From the NCBI GenBank assembly GCA_027972325.1, contig JAPMOS010000007.1, forward strand, positions 243,501 to 307,500: DNA of 64,000 nt, given 5' to 3'. The notes under the pieces were generated by a model. It worked only from the letters and a program-made list of their open reading frames with translations, made no database searches and had not been told where the DNA came from. The translations under genes and the position numbers were made by a program. The number at the start of each line of letters is the position of its first letter. The first letter of the stretch is position 1. Positions 1-11,920 of this stretch are shown here, piece by piece. This stretch comes from Paratrimastix pyriformis. Its lineage: Eukaryota; Preaxostyla; Paratrimastigidae.

Positions 1-240
1 AGAGGCACGCCATCCATCCGCACGCATACCCCCGGCCCTCATAGAACATGGGGGAGACCCTTCGGGATGTGACCCTTCAAGCGGTTGCTACTCCTCGCAG
101 CGTTCTCTTCTTTGGGGTCTGTGCCGCTCTTTCCGGCCTGTCGTTACACCATCCTCCCGTCAGCCCCTCTCCCGGACCGGCTCGATTGATCTTGCGCGCC
201 CCTACGCTTTCCATGTCATCGTCGCTCTGTGTGTGATTGC
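1..240. other. left edge, no supported gene
   Basis: Short open frames exist on both strands but none has a recognisable peptide or a convincing splice partner. It may hold the 3' end or 3' UTR of the minus-strand gene that starts at 1637. Confidence 0.4.
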
Positions 241-518
241 CTACAACGCGGCCATTTTCTGCGGCTTCAAGGTTGCACCCCAATGCGCCCCTTCTTCGCA
301 CTCATCCTGATCCCCCCGTAGTTCCTTCCGTCCCTCTCTGTCGTCCGGCGCCTGTTTGCCCAAAAGGCAGGCAAGCAATGAAGTTAACTGCAGCGTGCAG
401 TCCTTGTTGTTTCTCTCGAGCCTCTCCAGCCTGTTCCTGTTCCGTTCAGCGTTCAGCCGTTCCTTCCTTCCTTTCCGTCCGGTGGTGGGAAAAGAGTGCA
501 AGCGATTCGTGGTCTGAT

Positions 519-548
<30 letters not shown>

Positions 549-549
<1 letters not shown>

Positions 550-1637
550 CACCTTGGGAAGGCGAGCGGAGAGGAAAAATGCTGGGTGGCGGGGGCCGCA
601 GCCGAGGGTTTGAAGACGATCGGGCGGATGGGCGGCTTGGGCGGCTCCTCGGCCTGTTTGGGACGGGAGGCCCCGGTCCCGGATGTGGCGAAGGAGGCCG
701 GCGGCTTGTATTGAATGGGGCGGATCGGCTCGAGCGGTGGAGCCTGCGGGGACGGGGGCAGGAGCTGCGGCACCCGCTCCCTGGCCAGGGGCACCGCCTC
801 CACCTCCCCCTCGGCCGCCGGGGGTAACCGGGGAGGGGAGGGCGTGTCGTCGTAAGAAGGCTGCCCATCGGCTAAAGGGGGGCCAGCCCGCTCGGGATCG
901 GCGGCAAAGGCCTCGTCCGTACCCCCAGTCTCGCCCATGTCCACGTCCGTGCCCTCGGCCTCGGCCTCGGCCTCGTCGTCGGGCTGGTCGTCCAGCACCA
1001 CCACCAGTGCATCGCCCCGCCTGGCCGAGGCGGGGGCGCCCTGCCCCTGGTCGCCATCGGGACGCGACCGCTTCGCCTCGGTCGGAGCAAGCGAGGGCTG
1101 CGGGCTGCGGGTGCGCGGCGGTTGGGACTGGCGGGGCTGCTGCTGGTCGGTCCGCCGCTCGGGGGGGACGGGTGGAGCTGCCGGGAGTTGGGTCGACCGC
1201 TCGGATGGTGGCGGGGCTGCTGCCTTCGCCTGTTTGACAACATGGCTCAGGCTGATCACGACATCGCCGGCTGGCTTGGTCGGGGGGACGCCCGGGCCGG
1301 CGCTCCCGCCTGGGACGGCCACCGGTCGCGCACAGCACAAACATCGACCGGGCTGACTGAGTTGACGCTCGAGCTCGGACACTCGTCTGTCAATCTTGGA
1401 CAACGTGTCGATGGCCTGCTGAGCCATGGCCAGAGCCCGTGTTGCGATCTCATCGATCTGGAGACGCCCTTCCTGGGCGAACTTGGTGGCATTCTCCGAT
1501 TCAAGCTTCGCCTGAGGCAAAAGTTGTGACTTTTCGGTACAAATTTCCGCTCGACGGACCTCATGCGCTAACAGGACGGTCCCGAGAAGCAACTGATGGA
1601 GTTTGCCACTTTGGAGTTGGGCGGTAATTTCAGCCAT
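549..1637 (-). CDS. coiled-coil plus proline-rich protein, 3' end unresolved
   Basis: The first roughly 95 residues (MAEITAQLQSGKLHQ... to about 1350) are charged and helical with heptad-like spacing, ending ...IDRRVSELERQL. A long Pro/Ala/Asp-rich segment follows. The coiled-coil-then-proline-rich layout recalls ABI-type or BLOC/BORC small subunits, but I see no diagnostic motif and do not assign a family. A possible 39-nt, frame-neutral intron (GTCGAT...CAG) lies just after the coiled coil. The frame closes at 549, but exactly there the minus strand reads AAG|GTGACC followed by a 30-nt C run, which is how introns start in this window. The true C-terminus is therefore probably a further exon between about 241 and 390. 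The start codon is the first ATG of the frame. Confidence 0.55.
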
Positions 1638-2004
1638 GGCTGCCTGAATAAAGAGGTGAGAATTTGCAGCTCTTTTTAAGGGTGCAGACTTCTTCCGTCT
1701 GTTCAGTCATGGCTGAAGGCAGCCGACGTCGGGAGCGAGAGATAGTTAGCGTGTTCAACCTCAGCGGCATGCAGACTTGCAGACGGGCAGCTGCTTTTTG
1801 GATCGCTCTTGTGACAGTGGTAACTCCGCTTCTATCGTTCTTCGACCAAGAGGAAGAAAACGGAAACGTGCACACGAGATAAACGAACTGAAAAAGAGAG
1901 AAAAAAAGAAGGATAAATATATGAAAAGAAGGCCGTCAAAAAGTCGGAGAAAGCCTCCCCAAATTTAAGGATCACGCATCCAAACACTATACACTCAGAG
2001 AACC
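1638..2004. other. intergenic, promoter of coiled-coil gene and 3' UTR of phosphatase gene
   Basis: This stretch separates two tandem minus-strand genes. It is AT-richer than its surroundings, with A-rich purine runs around 1885-1960 on the plus strand (T-rich on the coding strand). No conserved motif was recognised. Confidence 0.4.
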
Positions 2005-3562
2005 TCAAGAGAGCATCCGCCACGACACTACCAAATTGCCACCAACCGGGGCCGGTGGCGAGTTGGCCAGACGAGGACCCAGGGCACCCAGCACCAAGGG
2101 TTCAATGTCACCCTGTGTGGATGGGTTCGGGCAGAACGAGATGGAATTGATGGAACTTTTGGAGGGGCTTGTCAGCAAGGTGCGCGGGGCGGCGGCAGGG
2201 GCGGCGTCGCCGCCGGCGCGAATGTCGCTCTCCGGGGGATCCGGGGAGCCCGGCTCGGATTCCGGGGCGAGCAAGCCCTCGGTCGGGCATGGCGTCCAGC
2301 GCAGCGTCAGGAAGGCCCCCTTGTTGGAGCCGGCGTAGCCCGACGAGCTGCCCCGATCCCCCGAACGCATCGTTAGTTGCACCACACACGCGCGGGGTTC
2401 CCCCCAGACCTGAAGATGGTCATCAGGTAGCCGTGGTGGTGGATGCGGAGCCCCGTGGGGACCATCTCGTGGGAGCGGATGATGCCCCGGGTGATCCGGT
2501 TGCGGTTCATGAAATCCACCGTCACGTCGGCCCCGAAGGCCACCCCGAAGGGCCGCTGGCTGAGGCGGACGCCGGACTTTTCCGACGGGTCGGACCACAG
2601 CAAGTGGGCGAGGATGGACTGGTCAGGGGACAGCGGAGCCCGCAGCAGGGCGTCGGGCGGGTCCTGCCGCCGGTTGACGGCCGCGATGGCCTCCAGGGTG
2701 ACGGGGTCCCGGAAAAGGCCGCCGTGGCAAAGGAAGTATGCCACGCCCACGGAGGGCCGGCCGGCATCCCCAGGGGTATACTGCTCCTCCACCGCGGCCG
2801 CCAGGGGAAGCGACTGGAAGGTCTGGATGAAGTGCCCGAACAGGTCGAGGGGCTTCGGGTCCTGGGGGGCGGGGGGGACAGCCGCAAGGTCGTCGTGATG
2901 ACCCTCCTCCTCCTCGCCGGTGGGGGTGAGGGGAGGTGACGGCGGCCGCGAGTGGGATACAAACTCCGGGTACTTCTCGGAGAGCTCTGGCGATGAGGTG
3001 GAAGAGAGGATGATGAAGCGTCACCGAAAACGGACGGTCCGGTCCCCAGACCATTAAAGAACCCGTACTGCATTGTGATGCTGACGCATTCGTGATTTCC
3101 CCGCAAAAGCGTCACAGAGCCGGGGAAGCAGAGCGCGAGGCAGCACAGGGTCAAGAAAACTTCGCAGCCATCGTGGCCTCTGGCAGGGGAAAGGGGAAAA
3201 ATGAAGGCGAGAAAGAAATTCGTTTCCAAATTTGCGCGTGAAATTCCGAACCGATCGATGTAATCCCCGAGGAAACAATAGTGCAGCGAGCTGGATGGCA
3301 TTCCATTAATCGACAGGATCTCTTTCAACGATTTCAAGTTCCCGTGCAGGTCGCCCACAACGACCAGTTTCCTTTCTGAATGCGGAGGACGAAACCGGAG
3401 TAGCGAGGGGAACGCTCCGAAATGGTTTGTTGCCCGTTTGAGAAGTTCGCAGCACGAAACTGCCGAGAGTCGCTGTCCATCAGCGAAGCAGCCCGAGAGT
3501 TGTTCATAAATGTCTCCCGGAAGAGGCTGATCACTGGGGAATCTCTCAAAGGGAATCTCCAT
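2005..3562 (-). CDS. PPP-family serine/threonine protein phosphatase
   Basis: Metal-dependent protein phosphatase catalytic domain of the PP1/PP2A/PP5 superfamily. Exons are complement(2005..2347, 2410..2986, 3052..3179, 3252..3562), all in phase, giving about 452 aa. Signature motifs appear in order: GDLHGN, GDYIDRG (created by the 3180-3251 splice), RGNHE, CHGGL, WSDP and RSHE. After LMTIF the 62-nt intron 2348-2409 joins SSSGYAGSNKGAFLTL, matching the usual SAPNY...NKGA block. The metal- and phosphate-binding residues expected of an active enzyme are present. The segment after KYPEF carries an acidic, proline-rich insertion (about 2870-2965), and the C-terminal 80 residues are low complexity and not family-like. 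Introns start GTTCG, GTCTG and GTCTG. The subfamily is not resolved. The start is the first ATG giving a plausible N-terminus before the phosphatase core. Confidence 0.9.
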
Positions 3563-3746
3563 CTTGATGAGGAGGAGGTTTCTGCGCCTTGGTGAGCCAG
3601 GCCAGATTCGACATTTGACGTCACGCCTCGAGTCGACGAAGCAACACCGCCGCGGACATGGTTGTTCGAAGCAAAGAATCCACCGAGACACCGAGTCTTT
3701 GAATTCGCATGAGAATGAAGTTATTGGAGATTTGGCATGAGGTCTC

Positions 3747-6700
3747 TCATCGGCATGGCGACGAAACGGAAAAACAGGCATTCTGGGTGCCCTCGCTTCG
3801 CGCCCAGGTGCCACATTCTCTCCTACAAAGAACGCACGCGCCCTCAGAGTTACATCCACTGTGGTACATATGCCCACAGGGATACAGGACCACTCCACGT
3901 CCAACGCGGGTGGCCGCGCCGGCAGCGCCGGCATCATCCTGGCCGACGATGGGCGTCTCCGCAGGGATCACCCCCAAGGGCAGACAGCACACCCCACAGA
4001 GCGAGCTCTCCCCTGGGGCCGTTCCTTCCCAGGTGAAACCCCAGTGCAAGGGCAGGTCCTCGTACCAGGTGGCTGGTGCCCCGGCGGGGCTTGCGGGCAG
4101 CAGATCGTCGGCCCACTGGGCGGCGGGGGTGGCGCAGGACCCACCGGAGGCCGAGACCGTGACCGGCACCTGGGCGAGCGGGTCGAAGCCGGTGCCCAAT
4201 CCGCTCCACAGCTGCCGGATCTGGAGAAGGCGAGAAGACGGGGCACCGGGAAGGGGACGGGCGGTCGTGGCCCAGGAGGAGCCCGGAAACGGGAAAAATG
4301 AGATGGACAGGCGAGCGAGGGGGACGGGGGGGCGAGCGAGGGAGCTGCGGCCGACCTGGGAGGTCATGGTGGAGGCGCATGGCCCACATGTGGGCGTCGG
4401 TGCGTGCGAGCAGCTCGTGCTGCAGGGTCGCCTCGGCCGGCTGGGCGCGGGACATGCAGCAGCAGCGAGAACTCGGCGTGGTGGGGCCGGCTGGCCGGGG
4501 TCAGCGGGCTCGGGCCGGGTCGGGTGGCGAGAGCGGGTCCGTGGGCCGGCCGTCCTAGCAGGCCCGCAAGGAGGCACTCGGCCGCGGGGCGTCCTCGCAG
4601 GCCGCCAGGGTGACCTGCAGCAGAAAGGGGGGGGGGGGGGGGGGGGGGGGGTGAGGTGAGCCACAACCAGCAGCGGCCAGAAGAGGGTGAGGCGAGCAGC
4701 CGCGGGCGGGCGAGGGCCGGACCTGGAGGGCCCCCGTGGGCTGCAGGGTGGCCACCATGGCGCGCAGGCAGGCCTCCCGGGTCACCTCGCGCCGCTCGGG
4801 GCACAGCAGGCCGCCGGGGGCCCCGGGGGGGTGGGCCGGGAAGGCCAGTCGCAGGCAGCGCTCCCAGGGCGGCCCGGGCCGGGTCGCCTCGGCCAGCGAG
4901 CGGAGCAGCACAAGGTCGTCCAGCTGGCAGGCCAGCCCCAGGGCGTCCTGCAAGCATCATGCGCCCCAGAGGGGGTTAGGGGTCGGGGGTCGGGGTCGGG
5001 GTCATCAGTGGGTGAATGCGACGCGGACGGGGCAGCGGTGGGGGGCGTGTCACTTTGCACGGGCGAAGGAATCCCCTGTGGAGGTGTGGCGTGGCGTGGC
5101 GTGGCGTGGCGTGGCGTGGTGTGGTGTGGTGTGGCGTGGCGTGGCGTGGCGTGGCGTGGCATGGGGCCGGGGCGGACCCCAACTGCGCCCGCGGTGAGGA
5201 GCAGCTCGGTGAGGACGCGCCAGTGGCCCAGCCGCACCGCCAGCCGGCCCAGGGCCCACCACAGCGGGCGCGACTGGCCCCCGTCGGCCGCCGGGCAGGC
5301 GGAGGGAGTCGGCGGCGGGGGCGAGCAGGCGGCCCGCAGGGCGAACTCGAGAAAGGCCCGTGGGGCGTCCGTCCCGTGGGCGTGGGCGTCCCGGTGGGTA
5401 TTCTGCGGGGGGCAGTGAATGGGGAGTGAGGGGCAGTGGGGGCAGTGGGAGGGGCAGTGGGAGGCAGTGGGAGGGCAGTGGGAACAGTGGGAGGGGCAGT
5501 GGGAGGGGCAGGTGAATGGGGGAAGTGAGGGGAAGGGGATGGGCAGTGGGAGGAGCAGGTGAGGGGCGGCGGGCTGCATGCCGTTTGGGGGGCGCGGGGG
5601 AGGTGCAGACTGGGGCGGGGTGCGGGGCGGCCGCGGCCAGGGGGCAGGCGCAGAGGGGCGAGCGGGCGGGGGCCAGGGCGGCGGCCATCTCGAGGCCCCA
5701 CCGGAGCAGGTGCGGCCCCTGGCGGGCCCACCCGGGGCGCCCGTAGAGCAGGGCCGCCAGGTAGCCGAACAGGAAACCCGTCCAGCCGGCCGGGGGCCCG
5801 GCCGCGAGGCACTGTCGGATGACCAGCGCCGGGGGGATCCACTCAGCCAGGGCCGCCAGGGCCCCCGGGGCCGTCCAGGGCTGCTGCTGCTGCTTGGCGG
5901 GGGGCGGCCGGCAGACGTGGGGCCACCGGGTGAGCAGGTCGCAGAGGGCCGTGCCGAAGGTGGTCGGCCGGTCGGGCAGCGTCACCAGGCAGCCGCCGCC
6001 GCCGCGGCCCTCGGGCCCTGCCGGGCAGGCGGAGGATGGGACGGCGGCGGCACCCGCCTCCGGGCCGGGCGGGGCGGGGCAGCCGGCCAGCATGGCATCC
6101 GCCAGGGCCGACGGGGCGACGGGCCCCAGACGCAGGTCGTCGCCGTCCAGGGTGCACCCCAGGGCCGCCGGGGGCGGGGCCGGGCCGGCCGGGGGCGCGC
6201 GCAGGAGGCGGGCCAGGGCGTCCTCGGGCGAGAGGGACGGGTCCGAGATGTGCCGGGCAAGCAGCTTGTCCACGCAGCCCCAGTGGCTGCCGCGCGGGCC
6301 CCGGACGGGGGAAGAGGGGAGTGGTGAGCGCGGGGGTACGGCAGCAGGGGTGGGTGTGTGGGTGGGGGTGGGCACGCCGAGAGCCCATCACCGGGCGGGG
6401 CGGGGCGGGGCGGGCGCTGGGCGCTGGGCGCTGGGCGCTGGGGAGCGTCGGACGGACCCGCAGAGGGCGGCGGCCTTGAGGGCGCGGGCCCTGTCGAGGT
6501 AGGGGCCGTACCGGTCGACGTACCCGCAGGCGGCCTGGTCGTCCCAGGGGTCGCCGCGGCCGCCCCCGCGCAGCTCGAAGGCCACCGTCAGCAGGAGCTG
6601 CAGGGCCTGACGCTCCTCGCCGGTGGGCCCCCGCTCCAGGGCCCCGGCCGCCAGGGGCTCCAGCTGCCCCAGGAAGGGGGCCGCCCCCGGGGGGCCGAAG

Positions 6701-9700
6701 ACGCACAGGAAGTGCACGCAGCCCGGCGCCTCGGCCGTCAGGGGCCCCTGGGGGTCCAGGAAGACCGACGGGGGCAGCCCCAGGGCCTCCAGCACCCGCC
6801 GGGCGAGGGCCACCAGGGGCGCGCAGGGCGGCTCGGCCGAGGCGGGGACGGGGACAGGGGCCGGGGCCGGGGCGGGGCTCTTGGCGGCGGGCGGCGGGGC
6901 CTGGGGGGAGCTGGCTGCCGAGGAGGCGGCGGGCTGCGAGGCGACGGGGGGCGGCGGGGTCGAGGCAGCCTTCGAGAGGGAGGCCTCCTCGCTGGGCTGC
7001 GGCGAGACGGCCGATCCCTCGAGGGCCGAGTCATCCAGGGCCGCCGACGGGGACGCGCCCCCGGCCGGGCCCGAGGCCCAGGGCATGCCGGGCCGGGTGG
7101 CGAGGGGCTCGACGATCGGGCCCCCAGCCGCCGCCGCCGGCCCAGGGGCGGGCAGTGCGTCGAAGCTGTGCCTGTGCCTGGCCAGGGCCCGCGGCAGGAC
7201 GGGCGGCGCAGCGGCCGCCGCCGCCGGGTCGCCGGGGGTCGCCGGGGGTGCGGCGGCGGTGCCGGCGGGGGCGGGGGCGCCGCCCTGGAGCCAGCTGGGG
7301 ATGCCGGTCGGGTCGGCGTCGGTGGTGGTGGCCAGGTCGAGCTCGCCCGGCTGGGCCAGCAGGTGGGCCAGGCCCTCGGCGCCCCCCCGCTCGGCACCCT
7401 GGGGGGCCTCCCGGCTCCGGATGGCCACCACGCGGGCGCGCGAGCTGCGCTTGCGGCCGGGCCGGGCCGAGGCGGGCGGCGGGGGGGCGCCCGGGACCTG
7501 CGGCCGGTCGGGCGGGTCGGCCCCGGGCGCCCCGAGTGCGTCCGAGGAGGAGGCCGAGGTGGAGGCGGGGGCCGAGCGGGGGCCTGCGGGGGCGGCCTCC
7601 GGGACGGCAGCAGGGGCGCGGGCGGGGACGGCGCCGTCCGCGGGAGGCGGCGTGGGGGCGGCCGGGGCGGCGGGGTCGGTGGTGTCGAGGGAGCCGAGGC
7701 TCGCCACGGACGCGTCCAGGGCCGGCCCCGCGGCGGCGGCGGGGACTGTCTGGGGGGCTATCTCGGTGGGGCCGGCGAGTGGGGCAGGGGCGGCGGCCTC
7801 ATCCCCCGGGGGCGTGCGGGCCGGGCCTTGGTGGGCAGGGGCGGCATCGTGGGGGGCCACCGAGTCGTTGGTCAAGGACACAACGGGTGCGGGTGCGGGT
7901 GCGGGTGCGGGTGCGGGTGCGGGTGCGGGTGCGGGTGCGGGTGCGGGTGGGGTGACGGGGGCCTCGGGGAGGGCTGCTGGCTGGGGGTGCGGCAGCACGG
8001 GCACCTCGGCGGGCGCGGGCCCGGAGGGAGGCGGACAGGAGGCCGTTTGGTCAGCCTGCGACGGAGCCGCAGCCCCCGAGGCCGCTGGGGCCGTGGGGAC
8101 CGGGGGGACCGTGACTGAGGGGGCTTCGGCCGGTCCTTGGGTGGCTGCCCCACAGGAGGGGTCTCCCGCGGGTACAGCGGGGGCCGGGGCCGGGGCGGCG
8201 GCGGCGGAAGCAGCAGTGGGGCGGGGCGGGGCGTCCAGGGGAGCAGCAGGGATCCCGTCGTGTTGCGAGGCGTCGACGCCTGGGGGAGGCCCTCTTTGTG
8301 GGCCGGCTGGGGGGGTGGGGGGGCCGGCCAACTGGGGCCCCGGGGCGGCCGCATCATCGCAGGGCGGAGGGGGCGTCGCCTGGGCCACAGGAGACTCGCC
8401 CTCGGCGGCGGCGGGGAGGGCGGCGGCCCGCGGGGGCAGCGGGGACTCGGCCGGGGCGGAGGCCGAGCGGGGCGGCTGCAGGGTCTCGGGGTGGCGGCGG
8501 TGGGGCCGAGGGCCGCGGGGGCGGGCGGGGGCAGCGAGACGGCCGGCGAGGGCGCGGGCGCCGGGGGCGAGGGGCTCCGCGCGGGCGGCTCGGCTTCAGG
8601 GTGGCGCGGCACCACGGGCGCGGGCGCCTCCTGGGCCCCTTTGGATGGGGGGGCTGGGGCTGGGGCTGGGGTTGGGGCTCAGGCTGCGGAAGGGCCGCCT
8701 TGAGTGGGGCTGCGGGCCCCTCCGCTGCCGAGCGGGGTTGGGGGGAGAGCGCCTCCTCCCCGGGGGCGGGGGCGGCGGTGGTCGTGGTGGTGGTGGTGGT
8801 GGGGGATGAGGAGGGGGGGAGGTGAGGCTCGGCCCCGGCAGCCGCGCCCAGGGTGTCGGCCGGAGGGGGTGGAGGGCCGGCCAGCGGAGGGGCCGGGGAG
8901 GGGCAGCCGCTGTCTGGGGGGCCGCCCGTTGGAGGGGCGGTCAGGGCGGGTGGGAGCGGGAGGGTGGGGGCGGGGGAGGCCGGGAGGCCGAGGGCACCGA
9001 GACGGTGGGCGTGGGGAAGGGCGGGGTGGTGGCGCCGCTGCTCTCGGCCGAGGCCGCGGCGGGGCTTGGGGCCGCCGCCGGGGTGGAGCCGCCAGGGGGC
9101 GGAGACGGGGTGGGGCATGACGGCGGGGAGCTCGGGTGGGGGTGGAGCCGAGGGCCCCATGGCGGCGGGCGGCGAGAGGGCCGCCGAGGAGCCCAGCAGG
9201 CTGGCCGTGGGGCGCGGGAAGGGCGGCGAGGCCACGCACGAGGCGGCCAGGGAGCCCGTCAGGCCCCTCTCGGGGGCGACCCGCCACCCGTGCCGCCAAG
9301 CAGCGAGCCGCTCGAGGGGCACCCGCCCAGGATGGGCTTGGCCTCGGACCGCTCTGCACAGCCGCCACCGCCACCGCCGCCACCACCACCACGCCCAGCC
9401 CGGGGGGAGGGGAGGGGAGGGAGGGGAGGGAGGGGAGGGAGGGGAGGGGAGGGAGGGGAGGGAGGGGAGGGAGGGGAGGGAGGGAGGGAGGGGAGGGAGG
9501 GGAGGGAGGGAGGGGAGGGAGGGGAGGGGAGGGAGGGGGAGGAGGAGGGAGGATGGGCACCAAAACGTCACGCGACCAGCTGCTCCTTCCCCCGGCACCC
9601 TTCAGCGGGCTCTGGTGATCGTGGGGAGGGGGCGATGCGGACCAGGGGGCGGCATGACCTGGGCGCAGCGGGCCGCGACCCGCTGGCGGAGGTCGGCGTT

Positions 9701-11725
9701 GCAGGTTGCCGGGGCGGCCCGCAGCAGGTCGGCCACCTCGGGCAGCCCCTCGGCCGGGCACCACTCCCCCAGGCGCAGCTGCCGCAAACCCAACCGCCCC
9801 AGCCCACGCCAAGGAGGGCACAGACGAACGGCGGTGGTGAGGCGCCCACATCCAGAGACAGGCGATCGGCGGCAGGCCGGCAGGGGAGCGTGGGGGGGGT
9901 GGGAGGGGAGCGTGGGGGGTGGGAGGGGAGGGGCAGGTGAGGCGCGGACGGCGTCGTCCCAGCCGTCGAGGCGGATGAGCCGCTGGATGGCGGGCAGGGG
10001 CGCCAGCATCCGGAGCCGCACCAGGTGGCCCTGGGGCCCCAGCAGCATGAACAGCTCCCGGTCGGCCGCCCCCAGGCCCACCAGCTGCGCCACCGGCCAC
10101 CACTACAACGGCATGCCGTCGCGGCGGGGAGCAGAGCGCGGAGGGTGAGCCTCGAGGATTTGTGGTGTGGGGGGAGTGGGCCGGTGGTGTGTGTGCTGTG
10201 CAGAAGCCGCCGAAGGAAGGAAGAAGGCCGACGGTGGTGGTGGTGGTGGCTGGGCGGCTGCCGACCTGGAGGATGTTGCACGATGTCGGGTCGAGCAGCA
10301 TGGCCACGCCCTGGTCGCCCTCGGCGTACGAGAGGACCAGCCCCCCGCCCAGCGGGCTCAGCCGGCCCAGGGGCGGGCAGGGCAGCCCCAGGCTCCGCTC
10401 GACCAGCCCCGACTGGGCGGCCGCGAGGGCGTCCCCCGGGGGCCCCTCCGGGTAGCAGGGGCTCAGCGGCCGCCCGAAAAGCGGCGCCTGGAAGGTCAGC
10501 GTCGACTCGACCGCACCTGCAGACGGCCCACCGCCACAGAAGGGTTGGTCATGTGGTCATGTGGTCATGTGGTCCTACGGTCATATGGTCATACGGTCAT
10601 ACGGTCATACGGTCATATGTTCATATATGGTCATACGGTCCCAGGCGTGGGGAGTGGTTGCACCGAGCTTGGCAGCACCAGTGGTGGAAGGAGGGGAGGA
10701 GAGGGGCCTGACGGACATTTGGCGAGGTCCACCAGCCAGAGGCGCTGCGGGGTGCCCGGCCGGGCGGTGTAGCAGCGGGTGGGCTGGTCGGGCGGGCAGA
10801 AGATGCCCCCGAAGGGCCCGCTGCGGGGCTTCCGGCCGATGGGGGACGGCTAGTGCCGAGCCAAAACCGAGGGAAGGACGGCATGAGGGCGGGCCGCCAT
10901 GAAATGGTGCGGGTGCGGGTGGGGGTGCGGGTGGGGGTGCGGGTGCGGGTGCGGGTGCGGGTGCGGGCGGGGGCATGGCATGCACGCGGACCTGCTTGGC
11001 GCGGATGTCCAGCCGCAGGCAGGCCGCCAGCGACGAGACAACCGCCAGGCCCGCCCCGGGGCACGCAGGGCAGTCAATCTGCAGTCCCAGCCGGAGCCCC
11101 AGACGGGGGGTGAGCACGGGATGTGGGGGTGGTGGTCTGAATGGCCCGGGGGCATGGCAGGGCGCCCGACCTGGACGACGGGGGCCTCGCAGTTCAGGAC
11201 GACCTCGGGCCGGAGGACCGCCGACAGGAATTTCGTCAGCACCACCTTACCCGAGGCATCCCCCGAAAGCAGGTACGGCGCCTCGTCCAGGCCTGGGGCG
11301 AGAGATCGACCCGGGGGGGATGAGGCAAGTGAAAAAGAGCGAGTTGGGGTCCGGACCGAAGCACAGTGCGGTCACCTCGGACTTGTGGGCACCCACCCGG
11401 GCGATGCTTTTTTTGGCAGCCAGGTCAAAGATGGAGATCTGGTTCAACGAGCTGACGGCAACGTACTGTGAATCAAAACTGCACGCCATGCGGGCTGCGG
11501 AGGTCATCCCAGGAACCTGTTCCGAAAGACAACCTTGATTTATAGTTCAAAATTGCCATTTGCACGGACCGGGGGCAACGTAAAGTCGGGCTTGAGGGAG
11601 CTTCGATTGAGGATGTAAAGGGTACCAGTATTTGTTCCGATGGAAACGTATCGCGAACATACTGATATACATGTATTACGTAGTCTTCCCGAGACGGGTA
11701 AGGCTACAGTCTCCCACTGGAACAT
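3747..11725 (-). CDS. HPS5/TECPR2-like trafficking protein with C-terminal RING-H2
   Basis: Very long multi-exon gene. Early exons are 11570..11725, 11357..11516 and 11171..11292, then 11000-11078, 10730-10840 and further ones, all in phase. The N-terminus ([19 protein letters not shown], then [10 protein letters not shown]...ISIFDL, then [12 protein letters not shown]) and the later stretch [15 protein letters not shown] with YTARPG follow the order of the HPS5/TECPR2 propeller. The HPS5-type block [28 protein letters not shown] lies near 9960-10080. A long Ala/Pro-rich disordered part (about 6.4-9.5 kb) is followed by helical, leucine-rich exons (5.7-6.7 kb, 4.4-5.3 kb). The last exon has CGVC...[10 protein letters not shown]...CVLC, a RING-H2 (C3H2C3) arrangement. 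Such propeller-solenoid-RING proteins serve endolysosomal tethering (BLOC-2, HOPS/CORVET). The start ATG has an in-frame upstream stop. The internal exon map is incomplete. Confidence 0.65.
5084..5161. repeat. GGCGT/GGTGT pentanucleotide microsatellite
   Basis: About 15 tandem copies of a 5-nt unit with T/C variants in the middle. It lies between leucine-rich exons of the minus-strand HPS5/TECPR2-like gene, so it is probably intronic; on the coding strand it reads ACGCC/ACACC. Confidence 0.85.
7885..7949. repeat. GGGTGC hexanucleotide repeat, coding
   Basis: About ten hexamer copies. They lie in frame within the Ala/Pro-rich exon of the minus-strand HPS5/TECPR2-like gene, where they encode a (PA)n run. 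A similar array at about 10909-10970 lies in an intron of the same gene. Confidence 0.8.
9405..9552. repeat. purine GGGAGG tract
   Basis: Imperfect GGGGAGGGA tandem repeat of about 150 bp. On the coding strand of the enclosing minus-strand gene it is an uninterrupted C/T tract, consistent with an intronic polypyrimidine stretch. It could also form G-quadruplex or triplex DNA. Confidence 0.8.
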
Positions 11726-11920
11726 GGCACGCCAGAGCGGGGCCTTTCGCCTGGCTTAGCCTCACCAACCAAAAGGTACTTCAAGCTCGATTCTGCCGAG
11801 GTGGAAAACCGACTGGTGCCCTTCCCCTGACTTCCACAACATCGGCGAGCCGCATAGAATCTTTTGACCAAGTCCCTTTACATTTCGGCTTTTCCCCGAG
11901 TGGCGACGGGCTCTCAAATC

